Shown piece by piece: positions 1 to 11,058 of a DNA stretch of 64,000 bases. The stretch is from NCBI RefSeq assembly GCF_020379485.1, contig NC_063452.1, forward strand, positions 13,123,065-13,187,064, written 5' to 3'. The notes under the pieces were generated by a model, which did no database searches, was not told the origin of the DNA, and was given only the letters and a program-made list of their open reading frames with translations. The stretch's first letter is position 1, and each line of letters opens with the position of its first letter. This stretch comes from Brassica napus (lineage: Eukaryota; Streptophyta; Magnoliopsida; Brassicales; Brassicaceae). Made by a program: the position numbers and the translations under genes.

Positions 1-1080
1 AAGATTTTATTTTTACTTCTATATATTAAGAGAAAAATAGGATTTTTTTTTATTTTTAAAAATGTTATTTTAGAAGATTACATTAGAGTAAACTTCATTC
101 CCATATATATTAAAAGAAAAGTCACTTTAGTGAGGTCTGGTGACGTGTCACTCATAGGTGAAGTTTCAAAAAAATTGTTATAATTTGATTGGTTGATTTT
201 TTTTAGTTTTTATTTATTTAAATTTGATCTAAAAATTTAAGGTAAGTCTAAAAACATTTAACATCACTTGCTATATAATCTAAAAAATATTACAAATAAC
301 AATTTATGGCAACAAATTCTCGAAATTATAGAAAGATTAATAATGTTTTATTTATTACTTTTAATATTTATAAACTATAAAATATAATGAACAAATTTTT
401 ATATAAGATAATTACAATAGTTTTATACTCTACTTGATGAATTGTATTCGAATATAATTATATAATAACTATTTTAAATATTACAAAATCCAAACATGTT
501 TATTAATATGATTTTTAAATTATTTATCGTTGTTTACAGAATAAATTTATACAAATTTTAAAATTATTTATATAATGTTATAAATTATTTATAAAAATAT
601 AAATCCTACTATATATTGATTGAGAAGTCACATAAGTGATTTTTTATTACGTGTTGATCATAAATTAACTCTTCAAATTGTTATAATTTGATTGACCGAT
701 GATTTTTAATTTTATTTATTATAATTATTTTTAAAAGGAAAGGATAATTCAACTACCACTTTCCAAATAATCTACATAATATTAGAAATAATTATTTATG
801 GTAACTAATTGTTGAAACTATGAAAGAGTAATAATGCGATCAATTTTTTTTATATATTTATAAATTACATAAAATAATAAACCAAAATGTTTATTTGAAT
901 TGATATAATGATTTTATATTCGTATAGAAAGAATTATATTTGTATATAAAGTATCATAATAACTATTAATGTCCAATAATTCAATGCATGTTTTATAAAT
1001 CATTTATAAAATTATAAATACATTTATAAAAAAATTTATATTGGCTTATCAGATGTTTTAAATTATTATAAGAGGTTCTA
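1..1080 (+). repeat. Helitron-like AT-rich repeats, two or three diverged copies
   Basis: Three places resemble the 5' end typical of crucifer non-autonomous Helitrons (TC, then TATATATTAAAA, then a GAAAAGTCA-like stretch): near 19, 99 and 604. The segments after 99 and 604 stay similar for about 450 bp in the same order, sharing TTATAATTTGATTG and TTATGGNAAC-like blocks, so they look like diverged copies of one element. No terminal hairpin plus CTAG was found, so 3' ends are undefined. No coding potential is seen. Confidence 0.4.
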
Positions 1081-2483
1081 AGTCATTTATAGAAGCTTAT
1101 ACATTAATTTATAAAATGTATTTAGAAAATTTATCCTCTTATTACAATATTTTTCATTTTTTTTTCATTTTTAATGGTAAATTCCTCAACTATGTTTACT
1201 TAGTGTAGAAAACCATAAACTAAAGATTTACTGGTAATAATGGTAATTATGACCTGTTAGAGTTTAATTCATTAAATAAAGTTAGTTTAGGGGGTTTTTC
1301 GTTAAATACTTAGTTTGGGAAAATTAAACAAAACAAACTTAGTTGAGGGTTTTAACGTTAAAATTCCTTTTTCTTTCCTTATTATCTATTATTTAAATCC
1401 TTATAGTGGGATTTGTTTTATCCAAAATTAGTTGCAATCAACTGAGGAAATATCTTCTTTCCTAATATCATGCATTTAATATTTAAATATATATATATAT
1501 GTGAAGATTTGAGTTACCAAAATTATGTATATATTATAACCAGAATATCTTTAAAAATTTATTAGAAGATATTATATCTCATAGATGAATTAAAATTTAT
1601 TAGAGGATATTCTATCTCATAGCTTCTCTTGAAAACAATGTCATTTAGAAACTTAAACTAATTTGCTATATAAATATCACGCCACCCCCATTAGTTTCAC
1701 GCATCTATCTTTTAAGTTTTCATATGTTTTTGATCGTTCTAATTTAAATTCTACTTTTGTCATCTTGCGCAGGTGTATGATAATCAATAAGTAACTCATT
1801 AGACGGGAACATCATTACTGGTAATTTTATGGGGGATTCTTCTTCTCCGTTTATTTTAGTTCTCTTCCTCTCCATGTTGTATCTCTATCTATATTTTTGC
1901 ATCAGTAGTGATTCAACTAACAAAAAGAGACAACTCTGTTTATCCAGGAACTGATCATCCCTTTCGAAAAAGGTAATTCTTTTTTTTTATAAAGTTAAAT
2001 CACTTATCAAGAATATAATATAAGATGTGTATGCTAATCAAGTGCAATTTATTTATTGTGCGTGATCCTCTTCGGTACGTCTGAGAGCCAAAGGTAATCT
2101 CAAAGCTTTTTAAAAACTTTGAAACTCATTGACGTTGTCCTATCAATTATATAATTTGTTATATTTTGGGGATTGTTTACATCTTTAAATATTTTTATTG
2201 GAATTACCTCTTTTCTGACTCAAGGCTTAGAGAAGGAAACCGTAAATCATCTATGATGTTACAATAAACCCAATGATAATAAATCTCAGGTAATTCAAAT
2301 CTCTCTTTTATATTTCATGGCTGATTTTTTTATGTGGTTTATGCGTGAAATATTTGTTTTTTCTCAATTATATTTTTCTGATGTTTTAAGATTAGTGTTA
2401 AATGTGATCGTTTGAAGCATAATGCATTCTCAGAACACACCTCCATGATAAACACTTCTATGAAAGTTGTGTCAATTATGTTA
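1081..2483. other. Stretch without a recognisable gene
   Basis: AT-rich sequence with a short TA run near 1487-1499. The part after about 1690 may be the decayed upstream portion of the SGT1-like pseudogene, since it is less AT-rich, but no exon could be matched to the TPR half of that family. Confidence 0.4.
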
Positions 2484-3498
2484 GTGATTTTGCATCTGAG
2501 TATTGCGACTGATGTTCCAAGAGAGAAAGCGTATCATCTCAAACTGAGATTGTTGGGAAAGGTAATTGGTTTATAGATGTAATTGGATAATTGACATCTA
2601 AAGGATACATTTTATTAGATAGTACCAAGCAGTCCTTTTAAACCTTTTGAACTCTAACTTTTTGAACTAACAGAATAATCATGCTTAACCTATAAGTAGT
2701 TCAAAGAGTTATGTATTTAAAGGATACGCTTTATCAGATATAAATGATTCGTTTTATTAGATAGTACCAAGCAGTCCTTTTAAACTCAAACAATGCCACG
2801 TTCTGAGCTGTACACATTGTATTGACCTTTTTTTTCTTTGCGGTGTGTATTCAGATAGCAGTAGTGAAGTGCAGATATGAAGTAATATCAACCAAAATTA
2901 AGAAAAATCTTTTAAAAGCAGAGATAATCACATGGGTCTCTCTTGAACATGGCAAACAACCAGCAGTTTTGCCAGACCCGAATTTCTTAAACGTGTTTTC
3001 TACTTTCTTTTTTCTTTTTATTTAGTTTCACCTGATGAGAAGTTTGAATCACAGACTCTTGACATTTTAAAATTTATTATTTGTTTGTGTAATTGTTCAG
3101 AGGTTTCAATGAGACCGGCTTATCGTTCTTCCAAGAAAGTAAAGGACTATGACAAGCTTGAAGATGAACTGAAGAAGAATATAAGGATGATAAGCTTGAA
3201 GGAGACGCTGCTTTGAACAAGTTCTTCCGTAAGATATATTTGAATTCTGATGAGGATATGAGGAGTTCTAGAGCAAGTCATTTGTGAGTATCTATCTATC
3301 TATATTCCTATTTAGTATTTCTTCTCTCATGGAGATTACAATGTTTTTGGCATTTTTATTGACTCTTTTGTAGTTTTGCACAATCAACAGGTGGAATCTA
3401 ATGGGACAGTGCTTTCAATAGACTGGAAAGATGTTGGTGCTCAGAAAATCGAGTACACTCTTCATGATGACCTAGCGCTCAAGACATGGGAAATATGA
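2484..3498 (+). pseudogene. SGT1: Decayed SGT1-like gene (CS and SGS parts)
   Basis: SGT1 is a co-chaperone that links HSP90 to SCF ubiquitin ligases and NLR immune receptors. Four exon-like blocks match its C-terminal half in order. 2484-2561 holds the CS-domain strand around ATDVPREKAYHL and ends at a GT. 2855-2985 continues the CS domain (KCRYEVISTKI, then ITWVSLEHGK). 3101-3283 starts the SGS domain (RPAYRSSKKVKD) and continues as ALNKFFRKIY in another frame. 3391-3498 encodes VESNGTVLSIDW and a terminal TWEI followed by TGA, close to the family end KKWEI. The frameshift near 3180, the altered intron border after 3283 (TG instead of GT) and the missing TPR region mark it as broken. Introns are retained, so it is a genomic duplicate and not a processed copy. 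Confidence 0.85.
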
Positions 3499-4362
3499 TC
3501 TTATATGATGTGTGGGTTTTGCCTTAATCTAGACAGAACTCGAAGCCTTGGTCTTAAGGTCTGGTTTCTCTACTTTATGGACTTTAGGTACTTTGTATTT
3601 TCCATAACTCATATTGTTTATACGAAACACTGAAATTTTTAATCTAAACGTTCTAATGTGTTCTTTGTTCATATGAACATAGTATAAATATCAATATGTA
3701 ACATCGAATCTTTCATATTAACCACATACATGTAACATAAGTATTATATAGTTGTAAATATGTAATTATTAATTTAATAGTAATGTTAATGCCCGCGGTC
3801 CACCTAGTTTCTATTAAAGAGCTCTTCTATTTTAGATTAAAAATAATAAAATGCATTAGAAAAAGAAGGTTATTTATGGACATGTTTTTTTTCTTTGGTC
3901 AACAGTTATTTATGGACATGTTAACAAAAGTTTTTCAAGTTTACAAGTTGAGGAAAACATTAAAGATGCTTGTGTTGCAAAGAATTGATGATTCCGATTT
4001 TGATTCTGCATCCAGTAAAAGATACATAGATTCGGTGAAGGATGAGAAGCTCCGGTGAAGATGAAAAAGTCATCTAAGCTTTGAAGATGTGATGTCTAAG
4101 GCGGAAATTTGAATTATAGACAAGATTAACGGCTAATTCGTTGGTTTAGTGGTTAGCTACGTAAATCCCTTTTAATTTGTTATTGTTTCTAGCTAACCAA
4201 CTCTCTTTGGCACGTATTGTTGTATGCATGTGAGTTTGGCTTGTGATTGTAAGTATTCATCTAGCCGTTGTAATCTTTACCACTTCTTCTTGCTGAAAAC
4301 TTGTTACAGCAAAGTGAGATAGAGAGAGAAGAATGCGTGTAATTAGAAGCTTAAGATTGTAA
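3499..4362. other. Stretch without a recognisable gene
   Basis: Downstream of the SGT1-like pseudogene. It contains an open frame at 3783-4058 (+, 91 codons) whose last third (DDSDFDSASSKRYIDS) looks protein-like while the first part is low-complexity. I do not recognise it and it has no clear promoter or partner exon. It may be a captured exon fragment or chance. Confidence 0.35.
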
Positions 4363-4638
4363 GGGCATCCGCAAAGGAAATCCTTAAGTGGGAATCCTTA
4401 GGAAAAAAATAATTAAATAATTAGTGGATCCCACCAAAAGCTAAGGATTCAATCCTTAAAATACCTAAATAAGGACTCTTTCTTAGTGAATCTTTGCACT
4501 ATTTACGGGTCCCCACGACTATGTGGCGGTCCGTGAATGGTCATCTTTTTTTTTTTAAAAAAATCCAAAATATCCAGGATTAATCCAAAATGCCATTGTC
4601 GCTAAGGACTCCAATGAATCTTACCGTTACGCATGCTC
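4363..4638. mobile_element. PIF/Harbinger-type MITE
   Basis: 276 bp non-coding element. Its ends are imperfect inverted repeats (left GGGCATCCGCAAAGG, right end read inward GAGCATGCGTAACGG), flanked by the trinucleotide TAA at 4360-4362 and 4639-4641. A 3 bp TAA/TTA duplication is the hallmark of PIF/Harbinger elements. The interior holds several AAGGAT/ATCCTT inverted copies that can fold back. Confidence 0.7.
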
Positions 4639-4641
4639 TAA

Positions 4642-4896
4642 GAGCACCATTATCAGTAAAAACTATAAGGAGTTCTAAAAGAAAAAAATATATCATTATT
4701 TTAATTACATGATTATATGTTTTGTTTTTCGGAATATGTTAAAAATTAACAGATTGACACCTATGTTTTTAGCATATCACAGGTTCTTAAAAATCTAGTT
4801 TTTAGGACTCTTACCTTTTTTCTCTCGTGTATTTATGATTTTATCTTTTCTTTTAATTCTAAGAACTCCTACTACAACCTATTGTTGGAGGTGTTC
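4642..4896. mobile_element. Second PIF/Harbinger-type MITE abutting the first
   Basis: 255 bp, TA-rich interior. Its ends (GAGCACCATTATCAGT on the left, GAACACCTCCAACAAT read inward from the right) form a weak inverted repeat. It is flanked by TAA at 4639-4641 and 4897-4899. The left TAA is also the right TAA of the preceding MITE, so one element landed at the very edge of the other. Confidence 0.6.
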
Positions 4897-4949
4897 TAAG
4901 TAGCCATAGAACTAGTGGATTGGTGGAGGAGATCCATCTCAGTGTGTTA

Positions 4950-5202
4950 TACTCCTTCTGTTTTAAAATAGTCGATGTTTTGGATGAAGACACAAGAATT
5001 AAGATATTCATTATTTTTAAAAAAATAATAATATTAAAAATATAAAGTAATACTAATTCAACTAATCATAAAAATATTATAAAACATTATTGGTCATACA
5101 GATTTTAATAAAATTAAAACTAATATCAAAATATCAAAACATCATGTATTTTGAAATATCATAACTCTTCAAAACATCATTTATTTTAAAATTGATAGAG
5201 TA
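4950..5202. mobile_element. Stowaway-type (Tc1/mariner) MITE
   Basis: About 253 bp including the TA at each end. The termini TACTCCTTCTGTTTTAAAAT and, read inward from the right, TACTCTATCAATTTTAAAAT match the plant Stowaway pattern CTCCCTCCGTT with TA target duplications. Inner copies of AAAACATC/GATGTTTT extend the inverted repeat. Non-coding. Confidence 0.75.
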
Positions 5203-5876
5203 ACTTATAAATGCTTTTTGGATTGAGAAGTGAGATGAACATTGAGTAAACAAATTATGTTTTTTTTTTCTTAATTAGTTATAGTCTTTGTACAAGTTTA
5301 ATCGAAGACTAAGGTTTGTGATCGCAAGTGAGTTTAAGAGAAAATTGGATTCAAGTTAGTTTACAAAAAAAAAAAAAATTGGATTCAAGTTTTAACAAAA
5401 TGGCTAGTCTTTTTTTTTGAACAAAACGGGTAGTCTAATGGTCCTTTTTCCTTCATACATGGACGCTCTCTTATTGGGTCGAATGCAAAAGACAACACCT
5501 GTCTGCGGGCTGTTAAGAGGCTCATCGTGTCTGCCACTTTTATGCCATTTGGACAAAATCAGAACAATAGGCTTCTTGAGTCTAATTTCATTTTTATTTA
5601 GTCCATTCTTTAGCATTAAATGTGGTTTCCCAGAATTGACCAATCAGCGGATATAACATATAAAAAAGTTCACCAGATTTCAGACCAGCAGCACAAAATT
5701 ACCCACTCTGTACTTAAACCACTGGTCTACTAGTTTTCATGAGTCTATCTCACTTGTGTGTGCTTTTTTCCTTCTTCTATTGTAGTGTATGATTGATAAT
5801 GATAATAAATAGAAATCTAAACAATCAAATGATAGTCTGATACAAATAGAAATGTAAGATAAATGTCAAGTAATAA
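5203..5876. other. Stretch without a recognisable gene
   Basis: Within it, 5410-5660 is less AT-rich and is open on both strands (about 79 codons each way). Neither frame resembles a known family, and overlapping open frames on opposite strands usually reflect base composition. Nothing else is visible. Confidence 0.35.
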
Positions 5877-6941
5877 TCTCCTATATATTAAAATAAAAAC
5901 ATTACAACATGAGATATCTATGTGTCATCACCGTAATAATTCTTAGAATCTATAAAGAAATAAATTGGTACATCTAAATATATAATAATTTTTTTATTAA
6001 ACTAACCATAAATTAATTATTAAAGTACTTCATTCTTTCCGTAAATAAAAATTACGGAATTGTCTAATCTTGCTAAAGTATATATGACAATTAATGATTT
6101 TGAAATATAAAGATTTGATAAAAAATAGTGTATCCTCTATCATTTTTTTCAATTTTAACTTATTAAAATTAATTAAACAACCACATTAACCATATAATTT
6201 AAATTTAAATTTAAATTTTTTCGTATATGTTATATTTTGAATTTTTTTAAACGATTATAAATTACTAAAACTGTTAAAAGTCTCACATTAAATTTTCGTG
6301 AACAATGGTTTAAATTTTTTGATATGACAAGATACAAATGATTACAAAATCATATAAGTATGAAGACTCATTTAATAAATATTAAGATTAAATATATATA
6401 TATATATATATATACATATATATGTAAATATTAATATCGTTTAAATTAACTATATACCATAAAAATACATAAATATTTTAATTTTGAAATTTTCATTGAA
6501 CAATTTTTTTGATAAAAGCTTTTAACAAATATTGACAACTTAATAGTTAAATTTATAACTTTGAATTGATTTTTTTAAAAAATTATAAATTACAAAAATT
6601 ATTAAACATCACACAATGAAATTTTTTGTTATCAGTGACTCAAATGATCAAAAACAATATAAGTTGGAAAATTATTTAATAAATATCTATATTAAAAATG
6701 TACTATATTTCTATGCTATATCATTTAAATTTTATTATAGACCATATAAAATAAAAAGTGTATGTTTGGATTAATAAAATTTATTTATGTGTTCGTATCA
6801 ATTTGATAATATACGTAATAGTTACTAATTTTTTTTAATATTTAATATTTTTTTTATTTCATAATATGTAAAAAAAATATAGTACGTAAAAATAATTTAT
6901 ATATAATGTTCATCCCGCGCTAGGTGCAGATCTTAACCTAG
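5877..6941 (+). mobile_element. Non-autonomous Helitron (about 1.07 kb)
   Basis: The 5' end starts TCTCCTATATATTAAAATAA directly after an A. The 3' end has a degenerate GC-rich hairpin (CCCGCGCTAGGTGC), then AACCTAG followed by T. This fits rolling-circle Helitrons, which begin with TC, end with a hairpin plus CTRR, and insert between A and T without target duplication. The interior is AT-rich with no gene. The same family recurs at 24262-25290 and, truncated, at 27139-28002. Confidence 0.8.
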
Positions 6942-7600
6942 TTGTAATACTATAAGACAAGTCAAACAATAAGCTTTTCCTTTTATTTCCGTTTAAGTTT
7001 AATCATCAGGTTTTCAATGGTGAGGTTGATGCTTACCCAAACAACCCTTGCAGTGAATGCTATCGAAGCCGTCTAATTCAGCATTACAAGTCATGCTTTC
7101 TGTATTCTCATGATACGTGACTTCTAGTTTATAAATAATGATGGTCACACTCTTTTTCTTTCTTTTCCTCTAGAGTTTCTTTTCATTATGTGGAAGGTCG
7201 GGTTTGCTCAAATCTAATGAAATATTGGTTCTGAATTTTAAAATTTAAAGAGATAATATATATAAATATTAGTATCCTAAATTGCTAAAAATTATTTAAA
7301 TTTTTACAAATATTTCTTTAAGATCAATCATATGACCAGCTTGGCGGTATTGCATAATGATTCAATATCATTAATGGTTCCCTGAAAAATACAGATCTAT
7401 ATAAACTTGTTAAATTATTTAATAACTTTAAAAAGTTTAAACCAATTTATTTTGCAAAACAAGCAATAGAACCTTTGCTATAGTAATATATTTTTAAAAT
7501 ACAAAAATACTACATTTAAAACAAAGAAACACTTTAATAGTAAATAACTAAATATGTAGTCTCTCTTTCTCTTATCTATTTTAAATCTTTTAGAAAGAGA
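6942..7600. other. AT-rich stretch without a recognisable gene
   Basis: No open frame, repeat or structured element could be supported here. Confidence 0.4.
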
Positions 7601-8372
7601 GACTCACCGCCGGTGATTGGTCTCCAATGTTGTCACTTGTGGTCGTATCTGTCTCTGGCGGTCGGTGATTTGTTCAACATCCAAGTCGGCGTCATAAAGC
7701 ACCATCTTTGGCGCTCGGTGGTTCTCTCAACATCGAAGACACCGGCTTTTGGCTCCAGTAAAAGGTGGTTGCTCGACACCTTCTTGCTAGCACATGGCTC
7801 TAGCCTCTTTTCATCTTGTTCCCTTTCAGATGAGAGGCTACTACTACCGGATTTTTTGGTTTGGGCTCGATCTCCGCCTCTCGATCTCCTTCTCTCCAAC
7901 CTCGATTTCAGCTCTCGGTTGATTCTCCATCCCCTCAGTAGGATTTTCGCGTCTTCAAATTTCTTCTCATCTTCAAAGTCGCTTTGGGTGTCTTGCATAG
8001 AAATCGATAGTTGGATCGAGTATCTGTGATTGAAGTTGTCGAGATCAAAAGCAGAGATCTGTGGATAATGGGTTTGGTTTGTTGGATGGCTCTCTTCGGA
8101 GCTCCGGCGGTTACAACTACGATGGTTTGGTTATTCATGGTCTAAAGTCGTCTCGGTGGTTCTTCGTTCTCGACAGCATGTTTCCAATGTGTTTCAGTGT
8201 TGTCGGAAAGCCGCTCTTTTGCGGGATGATTGACATGTATTGTCTCTCTCACGCTAATCTAATGGACAACCGAATTTCAATGGGCTTTTTGTTGTGTGCT
8301 CTTGTATGGGTTTTCGTTTTTTTATTTTGGGCTTTATGCATTTCTTGTCTAGGCCTTGGGCCTCGTTTGTAG
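7601..8372 (+). other. Less AT-rich patch with long open frame, unidentified
   Basis: Base composition changes sharply here. A 138-codon frame (7613-8029) overlaps a 103-codon frame (8061-8372), and the opposite strand is also open over 7633-7998. No family is recognised. The C/T-rich Leu-Ser-rich translation looks like non-coding transcript or retroposon sequence and not a conserved protein. GGCCTTGGGCC near 8350 is similar to plant site II promoter motifs. A comparable patch on the other strand lies at 32210-33240. Retroposon, LINE 5' region or captured gene are all possible. Confidence 0.3.
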
Positions 8373-8854
8373 TTCTTCGAATGTATATATTTCAAAGATG
8401 ACAAAATAAGTAAATAACTAAACAACCATGTTCGAAAAAGTGTGTTAAATGATTGGAAAGACGTCGAAAAAGCGCGGAGCGGCTAGCGGATTGGAGTTAT
8501 TCGGCAAATTAATCAGAAAAAAAATCACTGTTTTTATATAGATTTTATAGATGATAAATTTGAAATCACATATGTGCCTTACATTTGATATGTACTGTCT
8601 AAATCTTACAAGAAAAAAAAAGAAAAGAATGCTGAAATAAAAAAAAATGAAATATGACGGGAAGTTGCAGAGAAATCGTAGTGAAGACAAGACAAATTTG
8701 ATCATTTCTAATTCATTTAACCTAAAAATTAAATAAAATTTAACAAAATAGGACCTTTATACAGCTCAAACCAGCTCAAAACTTAGGTCTAAGTGGTATT
8801 TAAACACAAGTTACTAACCAGTAGACTACAAGAAAACAACACTATATATGTATA
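8373..8854. other. Stretch without a recognisable gene
   Basis: AT-rich. It contains CATGTTCGAAAA near 8427, which recurs near 10003 beside the 3' border of the next Helitron. Both are followed by GC-rich sequence, possibly ends of an old TIR element, but no second end was found. Confidence 0.3.
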
Positions 8855-9982
8855 CTAGGGTCGGCCCGGACTACGCCCGGGTTTTTTTATTTAAATATTA
8901 ATTATAATCATATATTTATGTTATTTTGATATATAAATATTATATAAATATAAGTAGCTAGATAATTATAAAATTATTTTTAATTATTTATTGTTTTCTG
9001 TCTTATGAATTTTAATTAACCTAATTTCTTACAATAAAATTTTCCGTTGTTTTATTTATTGAATGAAACTTGTGTAGCTTAAAATCATGCATGCATTTAA
9101 GCTGAATCGAATCTAAACTAAACCGAAGTAAATCCGGTTATGTTCTGTCGTTTTTCTTTGAAACAAAAGGATCAAAAGAAAAGACCCAATGGGAATAGAA
9201 CGCATTGCTTCCTGTCTATTTTCCTTTTAAGTTTAAAATATGTATCTTATATCTCACCAACACACATGTATCTGCGCGTGTATGACACTTCCATTCATGT
9301 TAATTCCCAATAACTAATTAAAAAATGAATTAAAAACCTTTGATTGCTTCTCTTATCTTCTTATTATTCGTTCGGAGCAATCTTTGCTTTGATAATATCT
9401 ATATTTCTTTGGACAAAAAAAACTATATTTCTCTCTTGATCGAGTCATAGCGGAATTGAGAAACCGATCTGATTTACAAGCCACCGCTTAAACTGTGGAA
9501 TATTTTTATTAATTGGCTCGATTTTCTTTTTTAACCTCTTCAGTGTTATTGCTCATCATCCTCTTCCCTATGCCTCTTCATACTCTGCAAAACCCATCGC
9601 CATTAATTTTAAACTCTTGAATGTTATTGAGTTACCGGAGGTGGCGGCGAAATGAACCGTCACCGTTGATATCGCCTCCAACCAAGGCGAAGTCAGTAGC
9701 ATCCAGAAACTCACGGTACGCTCCTTCTTTTCTTTCTCGTTTCAAAAGTTTCAGTCTTTACATATGTTTTCATTATAGTGGCTATCTCTCTGTATTTGGG
9801 CTATATCACGGTGTGAACAAAAAGCCCACTAAACCGTAAACAATTATGAAACGCAGCAGCCCACATCAAAAGTTAATGAAACAATGAGTTTTAGGCAAAG
9901 AAGACAAGTGTCGCACTCACAATCAACGACTTTATGACGTGGCACAACGGGAGGGAGGCAAACATTTTTTTATATATATAGA
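8855..9982 (-). mobile_element. Helitron on the minus strand, possibly carrying a gene fragment
   Basis: Read on the minus strand, it begins TCTATATATATA after an A (right border 9982). It ends with a strong hairpin (CCCGGGCGTAGTCCGGG), then CCTAG followed by T (left border 8855). Both borders fit Helitron A/T insertion. On the plus strand the interior around 9540-9730 is less AT-rich and has an exon-like stretch ending at GGTACGC, a possible splice donor. This could be captured host sequence, and no protein family was recognised. Confidence 0.8.
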
Positions 9983-10560
9983 TACTACTAATCCATGTTC
10001 GAAAACGTGGTCGCATAGCCGCCTAGGCGGACGCTTTTTGATGTTTGACCACGGCGAATATGCCCAAACTGGTGTAGCAAGGTGTTAATCCGCGTTAACC
10101 CGTGTAAGACCGTCTAATTCCCGTGTTGACTGCCAAATTCCTATTTAATTTTCGTGTTGTCCGCCTAAGTTTTTTTTTGTCCGTGTAAAGTTAGAACACA
10201 GTTAATTATTTTTTACTCATTAATAAATTTATGTAAATATTCATTACTAAATAACTATAATTAGCTATTAAACCAAAAAACACATAATTACTGTATTTAA
10301 GGATTTTTTCGTACCAAACATACCATAATGGATTAATAATCGACGAATTAAAAAGAAACCGTTTAAAATTATATATAAAAATTATATAATTATGTCTACG
10401 AACATGTGTCATCATGTTTAAAATTAACTAAATATATTATAAATATATTAAATTATATTTAAAATTAGGTTCTGCGTAATCTCCAAATACTCTTCAATTT
10501 TTTGGTAATTCGCTAAGCCCGAAGTTGCAACGGGAGTAGCGCCTAGTTCCGAACAGCGTT
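9983..10560. other. Intergenic stretch with GC-rich edges
   Basis: Both edges are unusually GC-rich (CCGCCTAGGCGG at about 10020, and GCGCCTAG near 10540) around an AT-rich core. This resembles a small TIR element, but matching ends and a target duplication were not found. No gene seen. Confidence 0.3.
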
Positions 10561-11058
10561 ACCAGTAGATAAACCCAAAACGGATATAAAATCTCTAAAA
10601 CCACTCTCCAATTAACTCCGGTTTAATCTTTGATTGCGCCTAGCGAGTTCTCAAACCGGTAAATACTGAATTGTACAATTTTTATCTTCTCTTTTCTTTC
10701 AAAAATATATTTTTTCTTTTCATTTGTTTTGACGTCTGAGTTGTGTTTTTACGTCAGCAAAGAAACCTTGGAGAGGAGCTGGCACCACCGCCTAACTCGC
10801 CATTGACACACCACCAAAAAGCTCTCTCTATTCTTTACTTTTATTCCACAAAGATAGATACAGACAATAATAATACTTACAACTTTTGCCTCAAATTCTC
10901 AACTCTTACAGATGCTCTGTCTCAATCTCTTGTCCCTCTAATTCATCCTCCTTTCTTTCTTCCAAGCTACTTCTCCTGCTTTCGTATTTGATCCGTTAAC
11001 CAAAGTTTCTATTTATATAAGAGATTTTGAGAGGTGTTTGAGAGAGAGAAACAGAGTA
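10561..11058 (+). promoter_or_regulatory. Upstream and leader region of the RBL2-like gene
   Basis: CT-rich sequence leading into the rhomboid gene. ATTTATATAA at 11011-11020 resembles a TATA box but lies only about 40 bp before the first codon, so it would give a very short leader. A start site further upstream is equally possible. AG-rich sequence (GAGAGAGAGAAACAGAG) directly precedes the ATG. Confidence 0.35.

Noticed and set aside
9983..10560. GC-rich edges as ends of a hAT element
   Set aside because: No matching inverted tips or 8 bp duplication could be found.
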